Shown piece by piece: positions 41,301 through 49,126 of a stretch of DNA of 64,000 bases. The position numbers were made by a program, and so were the translations under genes. Numbering within the stretch: the stretch's first letter is position 1; every line of letters starts with the position of its first letter. The notes below the pieces were generated by a model. It was not told where the DNA came from and did no database searches. It saw only the letters and a program-made list of their open reading frames with translations. The stretch is from Scatosoma sp045643825. GTDB lineage: Bacteria; Bacillota; Clostridia; Christensenellales; Borkfalkiaceae. The stretch spans positions 1-64,000 of the forward strand of contig JAZRFV010000012.1 of NCBI GenBank assembly GCA_045643825.1. The letters run 5' to 3'.

Positions 41301-44116
41301 GAAACAGTTGAGCCTGCATTGTGCGTACCTGCGCCCAACGTCAAGTTATTCAATACGCCGTTTTTGTCAAGCTCGCCTTCCGACATATAGAAGTTACCGC
41401 TTATATCGACTTCGTTATACTTCGCCGTCAAGGTAACGTCCTCTCTAATGTTCCAGCTATCGCCCGACATAGGTACAAGCTTGTCACCGTTGTACCAGCC
41501 AGCAAATTCGTAAAGGTAATTGTTATAGATAGGCGTTTCCAAGGTATAAGCGTCGCCATATTCTATCGTTTGCGTTTCGTTCGTTACCGTACCAACACCT
41601 GCATCATACGTTACCGTATAGCTTTCAAGAGGCATGAAGCGGTCGAAATAATACGTACCTGCCGTGCTACCCGTGATAATCAAGAAACGGCCAGAGCTGT
41701 TGATTTCGTTTGCCTGTACGGTAATCTTCGTCCAGGTACCCTTTTGAATATTTTGAGTAAGGCCTGCAAACTTCGCATTCGTACCCGAAACAAAGTTGCT
41801 GGTACCCGTAACATTAATCAAGGGCTGTACGTCCAAATCAGCATACATCCAGAAGGAGAAACCGTTCTTAAGCTGTGCATACATTTCACCGCCCGTATTA
41901 AATCCAAGATATACATAACCGTTCGACTTATGGAATGCAAGCGATTGGTTGCCTTCTTTTACATATTCCGTGCTGTAATGAACATTATCAATCGTCGCGT
42001 TGTCAGCCGACATAACCATCGTCCATCTACCTGCCAAAATATCTCTCGGTGTGTAAATGTACGCTACCGATTTCGAAGCAGCCGATTCATCTCTCAAGAT
42101 TCCTACCGTACCTTCGAAGCCCAACATATTGCCGTAGTAATCGAATTCTTTTTCCGTAAGCACACGGATGTTATCGATATAGTAGGTGCTACCCGTCGAA
42201 TCCCAGAACTGCACAAGCTCATTTTCCTTTTCATCGCCCACAGCAGGCACCTTGGTATAAATGGTGTTCCAACCTTGCTTGAGGGGTTCATAGATACCGG
42301 TTGTATTGTCGCACATCGATGCATTAGAACCTTCGGGTACGTATAAGTCAAAGCTCATATACCCTGCTGCACGCAATTGCTTTTCGCCTTCGGTGTCCGT
42401 GGTATGGTTAAGCGAAATCTTCGTTACGCCTGCAAGCTTCGTGAATTTCAACGAACGGTTACCATGGGTTACCTTTTCATGCGAGAACTGAATCGTCGTA
42501 GGATTAATGTTGCTGAAATTCAATTCCCATTGGCTATTGTCAGGGGTATAGAACAAGGGGCTGTTACCGTTGTTCGTACGAAGCCCACCGTATTCGAAGC
42601 TCCACCAATCTTGCATCTTTTCATCTGCACTTACACCGCGAATATTATCAATGTAGAAGCTTTTTCCGCCGAATACACCCTTACCAATCAAAAGGAAACG
42701 AAGGTTGCTTTGACCATTCGCGAGCCAGGACTCATATACCTCTCTCGGGAAATAAAGGGTTTTAAACGTTTCCGTAGGAATATAGTTGAAGTCGTTGCTA
42801 CAATTCGTCGATTCATAGTTCTGCCACTTGGATGCACCCGTTCTATAATCCTGGAAATAAATTTGAGACATCATGGTCGTTGCAGTAGTATCAAGCTTAA
42901 TGTCAAATGCCATATAATCCACGGTAGAATCCGAGAAGATCATATCCAAAAGCGCATTTTTCACGTGCATACCTACGTCGGAAGCAGAATCTGCCGTCGT
43001 TTGTGCCTGCAATACCTTGGTGCCGTTTGCTTCTACGACGTTCAACGCTTGTACTTTGCTACCGCTAAAGTACGAGGTCTTGTTACCATTTTCAAAGTCA
43101 ATCTTCGAAACGAGAACGTCACAGCTTGCGCTTGCGCCCATAAAGTTTGCCGTAATCGTTACGACACCCGTCCCCTTTGCGGTAACGTTACCGTTTTCGT
43201 CTACGGTTGCAATCGATTCATCCGAAGACGACCAAATGGCATGTACACCATTTACCTTAAGGGCTTCATCCCCATCCGTAATCGTCGCCGTCAATTTCGT
43301 CGCGGTATTCATATCACGAACGTAAAGCGCGCTCTGATTCAAGGAAATGGAAAATTTTGAATTTTCCGCCTTTGCTACTTCGGTGATCGAATTATACGTC
43401 TTTCCGTTGTAGGTATAGGTCGTACCATTCGTGGTCATACCCTTTTCTTCGTAGTGTGCGCCCCAAACGTACTCGTTAAAAATCGCACGAGGCTTTTCAT
43501 CTTTGTAATCCTCATACGCTTCCGTTGCTACGTACGTTGCCGTTCTTACGTTGTCTTCCTTGTTAAACTCCGCAAAAGTATATTGGGTGGTACCGCCGAT
43601 GGTTTCCGCCGTGTACGCAATACCAACAAATTCTCTGTCGTAGTTTTCAAGCTGAAGGTCGCCGATAACCGCATTTGCACGGTATACGCCGTCTTCATAA
43701 TAAATCTTATTTTCCAACCCCGCATCTGCGCTGTCGTAGAATACGTGGTCAATTTTCTTCGTTATGTTTTGGTATTGCTTATTTGCAACACCCGTCGCAC
43801 CGTTGGAATATCTGGATGCATCATTCAAATAATCATAAGGAATGATATAGACACCCATCTTTTTATCGTTCGACTGATTTTTCGTCAAATCCTGATAAAA
43901 ATCCTCGCTCATTTCCGCAATAAAACGCAAACCCAAGGGCGAAGCCATACGGATAGACGCACCGTCTACCATCTTAAAATCGGCACCTGCAGCAGCGTTC
44001 GCTTCGTTACCACTCGCCGTCTTGGTGGAAATACTAAACGCCATCGCTAGCGTTGCCGTCGCTGTCGTCATTACCGCAAGCGCAGAAAGTAACACCTTTT
44101 TCATCCATTTTTTCAT
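38321..44116 (-). CDS. Very large secreted multidomain protein with a C-terminal TIM-barrel glycoside-hydrolase-like domain
   Basis: 1931 residues from ATG at 44116 (a GTG 9 bp earlier is possible). The signal peptide ends near residue 40. In order: an N-terminal region (45-255); a Big_2-type Ig domain ending KGTGVVTITANFMGA (about 260-335); three jelly-roll-like modules of about 150 residues, each closing YYIDNIRVL or a variant (340-830); an InlB-like B-repeat (YTVTYDAGVGTV, FAGWYNGDKL); two copies of a 220-residue module also found in the lipoprotein at 49127-51979; and from about 1390 a family-A TIM barrel with FYGVMLGDEPTYHN and IQYDDYPF. There is no LPXTG or SLH anchor, so it is probably released or held non-covalently. 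It is likely a surface enzyme that binds and opens the glycan. Confidence 0.7.
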   Translation of the reverse strand: MKKWMKKVLLSALAVMTTATATLAMAFSISTKTASGNEANAAAGADFKMVDGASIRMASPLGLRFIAEMSEDFYQDLTKNQSNDKKMGVYIIPYDYLNDASRYSNGATGVANKQYQNITKKIDHVFYDSADAGLENKIYYEDGVYRANAVIGDLQLENYDREFVGIAYTAETIGGTTQYTFAEFNKEDNVRTATYVATEAYEDYKDEKPRAIFNEYVWGAHYEEKGMTTNGTTYTYNGKTYNSITEVAKAENSKFSISLNQSALYVRDMNTATKLTATITDGDEALKVNGVHAIWSSSDESIATVDENGNVTAKGTGVVTITANFMGASASCDVLVSKIDFENGNKTSYFSGSKVQALNVVEANGTKVLQAQTTADSASDVGMHVKNALLDMIFSDSTVDYMAFDIKLDTTATTMMSQIYFQDYRTGASKWQNYESTNCSNDFNYIPTETFKTLYFPREVYESWLANGQSNLRFLLIGKGVFGGKSFYIDNIRGVSADEKMQDWWSFEYGGLRTNNGNSPLFYTPDNSQWELNFSNINPTTIQFSHEKVTHGNRSLKFTKLAGVTKISLNHTTDTEGEKQLRAAGYMSFDLYVPEGSNASMCDNTTGIYEPLKQGWNTIYTKVPAVGDEKENELVQFWDSTGSTYYIDNIRVLTEKEFDYYGNMLGFEGTVGILRDESAASKSVAYIYTPRDILAGRWTMVMSADNATIDNVHYSTEYVKEGNQSLAFHKSNGYVYLGFNTGGEMYAQLKNGFSFWMYADLDVQPLINVTGTSNFVSGTNAKFAGLTQNIQKGTWTKITVQANEINSSGRFLIITGSTAGTYYFDRFMPLESYTVTYDAGVGTVTNETQTIEYGDAYTLETPIYNNYLYEFAGWYNGDKLVPMSGDSWNIREDVTLTAKYNEVDISGNFYMSEGELDKNGVLNNLTLGAGTHNAGSTVSPTATEASHISDMSYYRFGGEYGVNDTLVFGVTGDNMPIISFFSTNVINTIYNHSQSVDQKGWVFFNGMWLLNGLPDGGYEGVNPSRLNVIGPYQITYKADNSSNESPKSTRTSDGSNAANPSPVSLRMLRGSTDEYRVIIGWQESGSNMILRLLIWDLTTGEKMIEKAITTQTKADWKGDIVLYGHFGKETVINKVYPIVNGWSEAVDEYKPAMTSYKTTWDNGEATLAKSAVAGAVNRPTVDSTDMSYIAFNGNYGYGDYLVFDFTGGNMPIVSFFNSEVTNTVYNNASTTANNAGVKDPNASGIVICGGLYNQDDTIWSEGEVNSCRLIVVGNTKVLGWDDNSNGNAGTGGGRYSDGSATAANPLSTTALKNVTDTYRVIIGFSAAKQLNVYVMNMTTGTKVWEKTMTVCAPILSEGSIALHGNFGRETVLNQVFGVEENTTVSALVAKYAKDTDYSDEAAVTLDRYAYSSITNGTFQKDNVSYCSTCGTQISDSHKVCKDFREDQATYDTYAGAGFNIMLPQSAFDLSVATWNTQGVRYMNMAHEAGLKVILTDYQLQCLSEPLVVKDENGTKSIAIYTEDFKPWIIKGDTSERANAYRSLLQGLSITPVEYTRNELDIKVRNELAQYKDHPAFYGVMLGDEPTYHNAYCYGELYKSIKRVMPTCYVQYNLNPLQDSNSDIIKFYYTGEKYSSPTAAQSEAAYKSYVRAFIDSMGIDYIQYDDYPFKSAEEGFLYWKETVPYVDQTALRNLQIVAEIAKEKGIAVKVVTQSCLMHTGGSSGPVHIRQITESDARWLNNYLMGFGVTQINYFTYWTKASNSSKGEWYDDGGSFVNKNGTTTAVYNFMKTIMADNTAFAPTISHFSYNESQAMGDNTNGNLNNNHINWGGELEKKKNFKWLSSVTESKGNGYVLVTELYDADKYNYMYMFMNTVDTYYGGQQSVTVTLASNVTKFYVYDQSGNRTLVTGNTYTATLNAGQAFYIMPCAFAG

Positions 44117-44137
44117 TGTCGTCACTTTCTCCTTTTC

Positions 44138-44272
44138 TTAATCATTAAAAATATCGCTGCCGACAAGGTCATTATCTTTCTCACTGTCAAATTCGCCTGC
44201 CGAAAAAGTTACGATATCCTGCTCTTCCAAATAGAGCAATTGGATATCCATCTCTATATAAATTTTTTTCAT
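44138..44272 (-). CDS. 44-residue small acidic protein
   Basis: MKKIYIEMDIQLLYLEEQDI followed by a Ser/Gly/Asp-rich tail ending DIFND, with AAGGAT 8 nt before the ATG. Small proteins beginning MKK.YI.P.I...LEEQDI are common in gut Clostridia next to secreted-protein genes and have no assigned role. It lies 21 bp upstream of the giant secreted gene and should be cotranscribed with it. Confidence 0.6.
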   Translation of the reverse strand: MKKIYIEMDIQLLYLEEQDIVTFSAGEFDSEKDNDLVGSDIFND

Positions 44273-44297
44273 AGTTTTAATCCTTAAAAATAGGATA

Positions 44298-44327
44298 TAC
44301 GGCGGCCGCCGTCAAACGACCGCCGTA
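44298..44327 (-). terminator. GC-rich hairpin after the B-repeat lipoprotein gene
   Basis: TACGGCGG / CCGCCGTA stem with a 14-nt loop, followed on the minus strand by TATCCTATTTTTAAGG. A partial terminator 40 bp after the stop at 44370; the 44-residue gene starts just beyond. Confidence 0.55.
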
Positions 44328-44369
44328 CTTCCCACTAATTAGCGTTTACTAATTGTTTGTTGCCTGCCC

Positions 44370-47339
44370 TTATTCAGCGTCAGCGGGTAAAGGTTCGATG
44401 CCGTCGATGTAGTACGTACCTGCCGTGCTGCCTTGGATAATCAAGAAACGACCAGTGCTGTTGATTTCATTCGCATTTACGGTAACCTTCGTCCAAGTAC
44501 CAGGCATAATGTTTTCATTGAAGTTTGCAAACTTCGCATTCGTACCCGAGATGAAGTTGCTGGTACCCTGAACGTTAATCATGGGTTGTTCGTCCAAATC
44601 AGCATAAATCCAGAAGGTAAAACCGTTCTTAAGCAACTTGTACATTTCGCCGCCCGTATTCAAGCTGAAATAGATATAGCCATTCGTCTTATGGAATGCC
44701 AAGGATTGCTTGCCTTCCTTCACGATTTCCGTATCATAATGAAGATTACTAATTCTATTACCCTTATTAAGAACCTCGTTCTTATCTGCCTGGATAACCA
44801 TCGTCCATCTACCCGCCAAGCTATCTCTTCTACCATAGAGGTATGCAACGGATTCCTCAGCTGCCGCTGTTTGATCTCTAACTACAACAGTGTTGCCTTC
44901 GAAGCCAAGCATATTTGCTTCGTACACACTCTTATCAAGTACGCGGATATTATCGATATAGTAGGTGCTACCCGTCGAATCCCAGAATTGCACAAGCTCA
45001 TTTTCCTTTTCTTCGCCCACAGCAGGCACCTTGGTATAAATGGTGTTCCAACCTTGCTTGAGGGGTTCAAAGATACCGGTTGCATTGTCGTACATCGATG
45101 CATTAGAACCTTCGGGTACGTACAAGTCAAAGCTCATCGCACCTGCCGCACGCAATTGCTTTTCGCCTGTGGTATCCGCGGTATGGTTAAGCGAAATCTT
45201 CGTTACACCAGAGAGCTTCGTGAATTTCAACGAACGGTTACCATGGGTTACCTGTTCATGCGAGAACTGAATCGTCGTAGAATTAATGTTGCTGAAGTTC
45301 AATTCCCATTGGTTACTTTCAGGGGCATAGAACAAGGGGCTGTTGCCGTTATTCGTACGAAGCCCACCGTATTCGAAGCTCCACCAATCTTGCATCTTTT
45401 CATCTGCCGTTACCGAACGGAAGTTGTCAAGATAGAAGCTCTGTCCGCCAAACACGCCCTTACCAATCAAAACGAAACGAGGGGTGGTTTGACCGTTCTC
45501 AATGTAAGCTTCATATGCCGCTCTGGGAAGATAGAGGGTCTTATAGGTTGCCGTAGGAATGTAGTTGAAGTCGTTGCTACAATTCGTCGATTCGTAGTTC
45601 GTCCAGGTCTTTGAACCGTAGCTCTGGTAGTAAATTTGAGACATCAAGGTCGTTGCAGTAGCATCAAGCTTGATATCAAATGCGAAATAATCTACGGAAG
45701 GATCTGCAAAGAATTCATCCAAGAAGTCTATACGAATATGTACACCAATGTCAGATGCGGAGTCAGCCGCCGATTGCACTTTAACTGCTTTATTGCCGTT
45801 TTCTTCTTCGATGATGGAGAAGCTTTGTACACGGCTACCAGTCATGTAGGAAGGAGCTTCCGTTGCTTCTTCAAAGTCAAGTACTTCGGTATAAACAGCC
45901 GTCAATACAACGTCGTCAGCGATCGTCCAGGTGCCTGCCGTTACCATGTTGCCTTGTGCATCAGCCCAACCCAAGAAGGACATATAGCTGTTTACAGGGG
46001 TAGCCGTCGTCAAGGTGAATTCGGTACCATAAACAACTTCTTGTTCATAGATGTCGCATTCGCCTGCGCCTGCGTTATACATAATCTTATAGGTGTTAGG
46101 CGTATAAACAACCTCGATGGTCATATCTTCCAACTTGGAAAGATCATAATCAGCCAACTTGCCCGTGTAACCTACCTTTTCAGGGATTTGAGCAGTTTCG
46201 ATTTGCATATTTTCGATGGTATACGTCGTCGTACCAAGCACTTCTTCGCCACATACGAAGGTTACGGTGTATTCGATAGCCGTGTAGGTTGCGTTTACGG
46301 TGATGTCGCCAGACGTCAATTCGTATGCTTCCCAAGCGCCGTCCTTGTAGCCTTTCTTTTCAGGTACTGCAGGTGCGGTGATTTCTTTGTTTTCTACCGT
46401 GTATTTTTGTACGTCGCCAACCTGAACGCCGTCAGCCTTGAAGGTTACGGTGTATTCGATTGCCGTGTAAACTGCGTTTACGGTGATGTCGCCCGTCGTC
46501 AATTCGTATGCTTCCCAAGCAACCGTGTAATGTTCCTTTTCAGGAGCCGTAGGCACGGTGATTTCTTTGTTTTCAACGGTGTAGGTTTGCGTACCAACGA
46601 TAGCGCCGTCAGCCTTGAAGGTTACGGTGTATTCGCCAAGGGTGTAGACAGCCTCTACCGTCTTGTTACCGCCGTCCAAGGTGTAATCTGCCCATTTCGC
46701 ACCATAGCCTTCCTTTGCAGGAATGGTAGGTTCTTCAATCGTGCTCATTTCAATCGTGTAAGGTACGGTTGCAACTACGTTGCCGTCAGCCGTGAAGGTT
46801 ACGGTGTATTCGATAGCGGTGTACACTGCTTTTACGGTGATGTTGCCCGTCGTCAATTCGTACGTTTCCCATGCACCCGTGTAACCAGCTTTTTCAGGTA
46901 CTGCAGGTGCGGTGATGTCCTTGTCTTCTACCGTGTAGGTTTCCGTAGCGATCGTTTCCTCATCAGCCGTGAAGGTTACGGTGTATTCGATTGCCGTGTA
47001 AACTGCGTTTACAGTGATGTCGGTGCCGTCAAGCGTGTATTCTTCCCACACACCCGTGTAACCAGCTTTTGCAGGCACGTCGGGAATACCTCTGATTTCG
47101 GTTGCATCAGCGGCGTACATAACGGATTTAATCACTTCCCCATCTGCTACGAACGAAATCGTAGGGCCTTCCACTTCCGGCGTGGATTCAGATGCCGTGC
47201 TGCTGGTGATGGGCGTAGAGGTTGCTACGCTTTCAGAACCCGTATCCGAGCTTCCGCCAGCCATATCACAGGCAGCAATTACGCCTAACGAGGTCGTCAA
47301 TGCCAAACACGTCAACAATGCTTTGAGTTTTTTGTTCAT
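44370..47339 (-). CDS. Lipoprotein with seven InlB-like B-repeats and jelly-roll carbohydrate-binding-like modules
   Basis: 989 residues from MNKKLKALL with GGGAGGA upstream; the frame is open 26 codons further but that would bury the signal peptide. The lipobox is IAAC with Cys at 23, followed by an S/T-rich linker. Six or seven 50-55-residue units follow (EYTVTFxADG, TYTVExKEITAP, PEKxGYTGAWExYELTTGDITV), then one variant unit. The last 490 residues are three jelly-roll-like modules almost identical over long stretches to residues 340-830 of the giant secreted protein, including FGGQSFYLDN and STYYIDNIRVL. There is no catalytic domain, so this is probably a surface glycan-binding protein. 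Confidence 0.75.
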   Translation of the reverse strand: MNKKLKALLTCLALTTSLGVIAACDMAGGSSDTGSESVATSTPITSSTASESTPEVEGPTISFVADGEVIKSVMYAADATEIRGIPDVPAKAGYTGVWEEYTLDGTDITVNAVYTAIEYTVTFTADEETIATETYTVEDKDITAPAVPEKAGYTGAWETYELTTGNITVKAVYTAIEYTVTFTADGNVVATVPYTIEMSTIEEPTIPAKEGYGAKWADYTLDGGNKTVEAVYTLGEYTVTFKADGAIVGTQTYTVENKEITVPTAPEKEHYTVAWEAYELTTGDITVNAVYTAIEYTVTFKADGVQVGDVQKYTVENKEITAPAVPEKKGYKDGAWEAYELTSGDITVNATYTAIEYTVTFVCGEEVLGTTTYTIENMQIETAQIPEKVGYTGKLADYDLSKLEDMTIEVVYTPNTYKIMYNAGAGECDIYEQEVVYGTEFTLTTATPVNSYMSFLGWADAQGNMVTAGTWTIADDVVLTAVYTEVLDFEEATEAPSYMTGSRVQSFSIIEEENGNKAVKVQSAADSASDIGVHIRIDFLDEFFADPSVDYFAFDIKLDATATTLMSQIYYQSYGSKTWTNYESTNCSNDFNYIPTATYKTLYLPRAAYEAYIENGQTTPRFVLIGKGVFGGQSFYLDNFRSVTADEKMQDWWSFEYGGLRTNNGNSPLFYAPESNQWELNFSNINSTTIQFSHEQVTHGNRSLKFTKLSGVTKISLNHTADTTGEKQLRAAGAMSFDLYVPEGSNASMYDNATGIFEPLKQGWNTIYTKVPAVGEEKENELVQFWDSTGSTYYIDNIRVLDKSVYEANMLGFEGNTVVVRDQTAAAEESVAYLYGRRDSLAGRWTMVIQADKNEVLNKGNRISNLHYDTEIVKEGKQSLAFHKTNGYIYFSLNTGGEMYKLLKNGFTFWIYADLDEQPMINVQGTSNFISGTNAKFANFNENIMPGTWTKVTVNANEINSTGRFLIIQGSTAGTYYIDGIEPLPADAE

Positions 47340-47545
47340 ATTTTTCCTCCCAAATTTAATATTTTTTACAAACAAAATAACTTGTTTATCAAGTTCAAAT
47401 TTTTTTTTGCGGTTCATTTATGGTCACCGCATTTTTCTTACGAGGAAAACGCAAGAAAGACAAGCGAGCCGCGAGGGCGCGTACAGGACGTACGTAACCG
47501 AGCGTATTGCGTAGTATTTCACAGCGTTTTCCCGTAAAGTCTACA
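47340..47545. other. Intergenic region, no gene (206 bp)
   Basis: It contains the ribosome-binding site of the lipoprotein gene and a GC-rich patch at 47445-47520 with the short inverted repeat GTAC-aggac-GTAC and the string AACGCAAGAAAG, which also occurs in the transporter leader near 57185. A 78-codon frame on the minus strand overlapping the next gene has no start signals and is not called. Confidence 0.5.
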
Positions 47546-49111
47546 TTAGAAAGGGATAACGTAAGTAGCTTCGCCGGGTTTATGTTTAACAACAAGCTTA
47601 CCTTCGTCGAGCTTCTTAACGGTCTTTTCACCCTTCACGTATACTACTGCGTGGGTGTAGTCTTCATCAAAGGTTACCGTGGTCGTCTGGAATGCCTTAC
47701 TACCCTTGTTTACGGAGTCTACGATGTTTTGGATCATATACATGTAGTAGCCCTTCACATTATCGTACAATTCGGTCACAAGTGCAACTTCCTTGTTGAC
47801 TTCCACCGACGTCACTGCCTGGAAGTCCGCCGTGTCAATCGTGCGGAGTGCATACCCTGCATTGAAGATGGTAGGTTGCACCATATAAACCTTACTCGTT
47901 TGATAATCAAAGTTCAAAACCGTAGGTGCAAACTTCTGTTCTTCCGCCATGATTTTTTGCATCCAGTAGTAGATATTCGTCTTTTCACCATACCAGGTAA
48001 TGAACGAGTTACCATCAATGAAGTGTTCGGTGTTGTTGTCCGACTTCGTCCAATAGGTGAAGTAGGAGATTTGCTTAATACCGAAGCCTACCAACATGTT
48101 ATTGAGCCAGTAAAGGTCTGCCTCCGACAACATTCTGGGGTTGCCAAGCGCACCTTCCTGTTGGCCGTAGGTTTGCGTTACGAAATAGAATTCCGCATCG
48201 TATTCCTTAACGAGTTCGGATACTACCTGCAAGCCAAGAAGGTAATATTCATCCGCCTTGCTTGCACTTCTGAAAGGATATTGGTCGTATTGGATATACT
48301 TCGCACCCGTCTTATCCATGAACAAACGGATGTACGCCTTATAACGAGCAATCAATTCCTCTTGAGAATCTTTTTCCGCACCATAGCCTTCGTCCCCTTC
48401 CTTCAATTCAGGGAAACGAACGTCGATGTTTCTCTTACCATTCGCGTTCATACCCGTACCTGCCGTGATGGGGTTAAGGTTGTATTGAATGTACGCATCA
48501 GGGCATACACGCTTAATCGAACGGTAGATTTGACCGTAGTTTTCCGCGTGGTAGCAGAAAGGTTCGTCACCAAGCATCAAGCCGTAGAAGGCTTCGTGAT
48601 CCTTGTAAGGAGCCATGTATTCAGCAATGAGTGCATCCAAATCCTCTTCCGTTGCGAACTGCTTCCCTTCACCAATCAAACCAACTGCATCCTTTTCAGC
48701 GGGCTTCGAAAGGGATTGGATACGGGTATCGTTGATGATAACCTTATCAATACCTGCCTCCAAAGCATCCTCAAATGCTTTCTTGGTTTGGCTCGTTTCA
48801 AAGTCCTGACCGTTGTAGTACGCTTGGTGTTGAGGGAAGTAAATGGTCATCCCTGCATCCTTGTATTCCTTGATTCTTTCCACGGTACGGAAGTCTTGAC
48901 CTGCGGAATATTTCACACCGTCAATCGTCCATTCGCCGTTCGATGCCGCGGAATAGCCGTAGAAGTCAAACTGCAAGGTAGAATCGGAATAATCAGGTAC
49001 CTTCTTACCATTTAAATCGAGCTCGTCGCCACCTTTACCGTTACAACCACTGAAAGCCAACGCCAAGGTAGAAATCATCGCCAAAGCGATCGATAAAAAT
49101 CTCTTTTTCAT
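47546..49111 (-). CDS. Lipoprotein TIM-barrel glycoside-hydrolase-like protein, family A
   Basis: 521 residues, start supported by GGAGGA. Signal peptide with lipobox FSGC, Cys at 23. The barrel has the family landmarks: DFRTVERIKEYKDAGM, AFYGLMLGDEPF, IQYDQYPF, and FGIKQISYFTYWTK. The last 90 residues form a small beta domain. It is the cell-surface counterpart of the cytoplasmic members at 31557 and 51984. Placed between the ligand-binding lipoproteins, it probably cleaves the glycan outside before import. Confidence 0.7.
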   Translation of the reverse strand: MKKRFLSIALAMISTLALAFSGCNGKGGDELDLNGKKVPDYSDSTLQFDFYGYSAASNGEWTIDGVKYSAGQDFRTVERIKEYKDAGMTIYFPQHQAYYNGQDFETSQTKKAFEDALEAGIDKVIINDTRIQSLSKPAEKDAVGLIGEGKQFATEEDLDALIAEYMAPYKDHEAFYGLMLGDEPFCYHAENYGQIYRSIKRVCPDAYIQYNLNPITAGTGMNANGKRNIDVRFPELKEGDEGYGAEKDSQEELIARYKAYIRLFMDKTGAKYIQYDQYPFRSASKADEYYLLGLQVVSELVKEYDAEFYFVTQTYGQQEGALGNPRMLSEADLYWLNNMLVGFGIKQISYFTYWTKSDNNTEHFIDGNSFITWYGEKTNIYYWMQKIMAEEQKFAPTVLNFDYQTSKVYMVQPTIFNAGYALRTIDTADFQAVTSVEVNKEVALVTELYDNVKGYYMYMIQNIVDSVNKGSKAFQTTTVTFDEDYTHAVVYVKGEKTVKKLDEGKLVVKHKPGEATYVIPF

Positions 49112-49126
49112 TGTCTTCCTCCTTTA

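Noticed and set aside
47395..47631. 78-codon minus-strand frame between the two lipoprotein genes
   Set aside because: It overlaps the end of the TIM-barrel lipoprotein gene in another frame and has no ribosome-binding site.
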